Shown here: one piece after another, positions 63,817 to 64,000 of the stretch
Position numbering within the stretch: the stretch's first letter is position 1
Layout: each line of letters opens with the position of its first letter
Assembly: GCF_012396185.1 (NCBI RefSeq)
Contig: NZ_JAAXOW010000004.1
Location: 186,001-250,000, forward strand
Direction of reading: 5' to 3'
Length of the DNA stretch: 64,000 nucleotides
Source of the DNA: Sanguibacter hominis ATCC BAA-789
GTDB lineage: Bacteria; Actinomycetota; Actinomycetes; Actinomycetales; Cellulomonadaceae
Translations under genes and position numbers: made by a program
Notes under the pieces: generated by a model
Told to the model about the DNA's origin: nothing
What the model saw: the letters and a program-made list of their open reading frames with translations, nothing else
Database searches by the model: none

Positions 63817-64000
63817 GTGTCCCTGCCACATCCCGGCTCTGTCGCCGACCAGCACGGTCGGCCGCTCGATCAGGTGCGCCTGACGGGCATCCGAGCGAAG
63901 GGCTACCACGGTGTGCTCGACCACGAGCGCGCCGAGGGGCAGGTGTTCGTCGCGGACGTCGTCGTGCACCTCGATACCCGACGTGCAGCGGCGGGCGACG
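63817..64000 (+). CDS. folB: Dihydroneopterin aldolase, N-terminal part (cut by window end)
   Basis: Only the first 61 codons lie inside the window. From GTG 63817 (after CTGGAGGAC) the sequence reads VSLPHPGSV, then VRLTGIRAKGYHGVLDHER and GQVFVADVVVHLDTR, the FolB start with the KGYHGV..E motif whose Glu binds the pterin. Order folE-folP-folB is the normal actinobacterial folate operon; folK is expected beyond the end. Confidence 0.93.
   Translation, partial: MSLPHPGSVADQHGRPLDQVRLTGIRAKGYHGVLDHERAEGQVFVADVVVHLDTRRAAAGD

Noticed and set aside
1-64000. Prophage, IS element or integrated plasmid
   Set aside because: No transposase, integrase, attachment duplication or composition break was seen; the single tRNA (36596) has no repeated 3' end downstream within the window.

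Overview
The window is 64 kb of very GC-rich DNA with tightly packed, often start-stop-overlapping genes (ATGA/GTGA junctions), many GTG starts and several starts that sit only 6-7 bases after a TANNNT -10 hexamer. Gene content and order (dacB-DUF2342-tilS-hpt-ftsH-folE-folP-folB, topA next to tmk-holB, a RipA-like NlpC/P60 gene, a mycothiol-isomerase-fold gene) point to an actinobacterium, most likely order Micrococcales (Cellulomonas/Sanguibacter-like). That placement is inference from gene content. A methyl-accepting chemotaxis protein suggests a motile cell. I see no phage, IS element, CRISPR array or replication origin.

Layout. 1-4.3 kb: a two-component system (minus), a divergent PAP2 phosphatase and a YoaK/DUF1275 membrane protein. 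4.4-23.6 kb: a large purine (urate) catabolism island. It holds an acetamidase/formamidase, an amidase with an AtzH-like N-terminal domain, uraD, uraH, uricase, allantoinase, a PucG-type aminotransferase, an allantoate amidohydrolase, an RpiR-type regulator, xanthine dehydrogenase (FAD subunit plus a fused 2Fe-2S/molybdenum subunit), XdhC, guanine deaminase, a four-gene ABC importer and a MocA-like molybdenum-cofactor cytidylyltransferase. Together these can import a purine, deaminate guanine to xanthine, oxidise it to urate, and take urate through HIU/OHCU, allantoin and allantoate to ureidoglycine, which PucG would convert to oxalurate plus glycine. A shared motif (TTAC-N6-GAAAC-N4-GTTSC) stands before all four transcription starts of the island.

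23.7-41.3 kb: topA, a chemoreceptor, a MacB-like ABC exporter pair (minus), a Gfo/Idh oxidoreductase, tmk-holB, a secreted tripeptidyl-aminopeptidase-like lipoprotein, tRNA-Thr(CGT), a CynX-type MFS transporter, a two-domain universal stress protein, an ECF sigma factor with a membrane partner, and a DUF3806-like protein. 41.5-50.6 kb: OsmC, a 1000-residue FAD/4Fe-4S glycolate/D-lactate-type dehydrogenase, a protein with a probable RAMA domain, an alpha/beta hydrolase, a quinone-oxidoreductase-like protein, a DinB/MDMPI protein and a membrane protein.

50.6-64 kb: metX and metY (minus), the latter behind a leaderless Met-Cys mini-ORF; a RipA-like NlpC/P60 gene behind six perfectly phased 9-bp repeats that resemble MtrA boxes; ppa; then dacB-DUF2342-tilS-hpt, ftsH and folE-folP-folB, with folB cut by the window end.

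The least explained structures are two copies of an intergenic element built on a 19-bp period (17454-17541 and 49477-49564), the common operator of the purine island, the metY leader mini-ORF, the MtrA-like array and the degenerate nuclease/RAMA protein.
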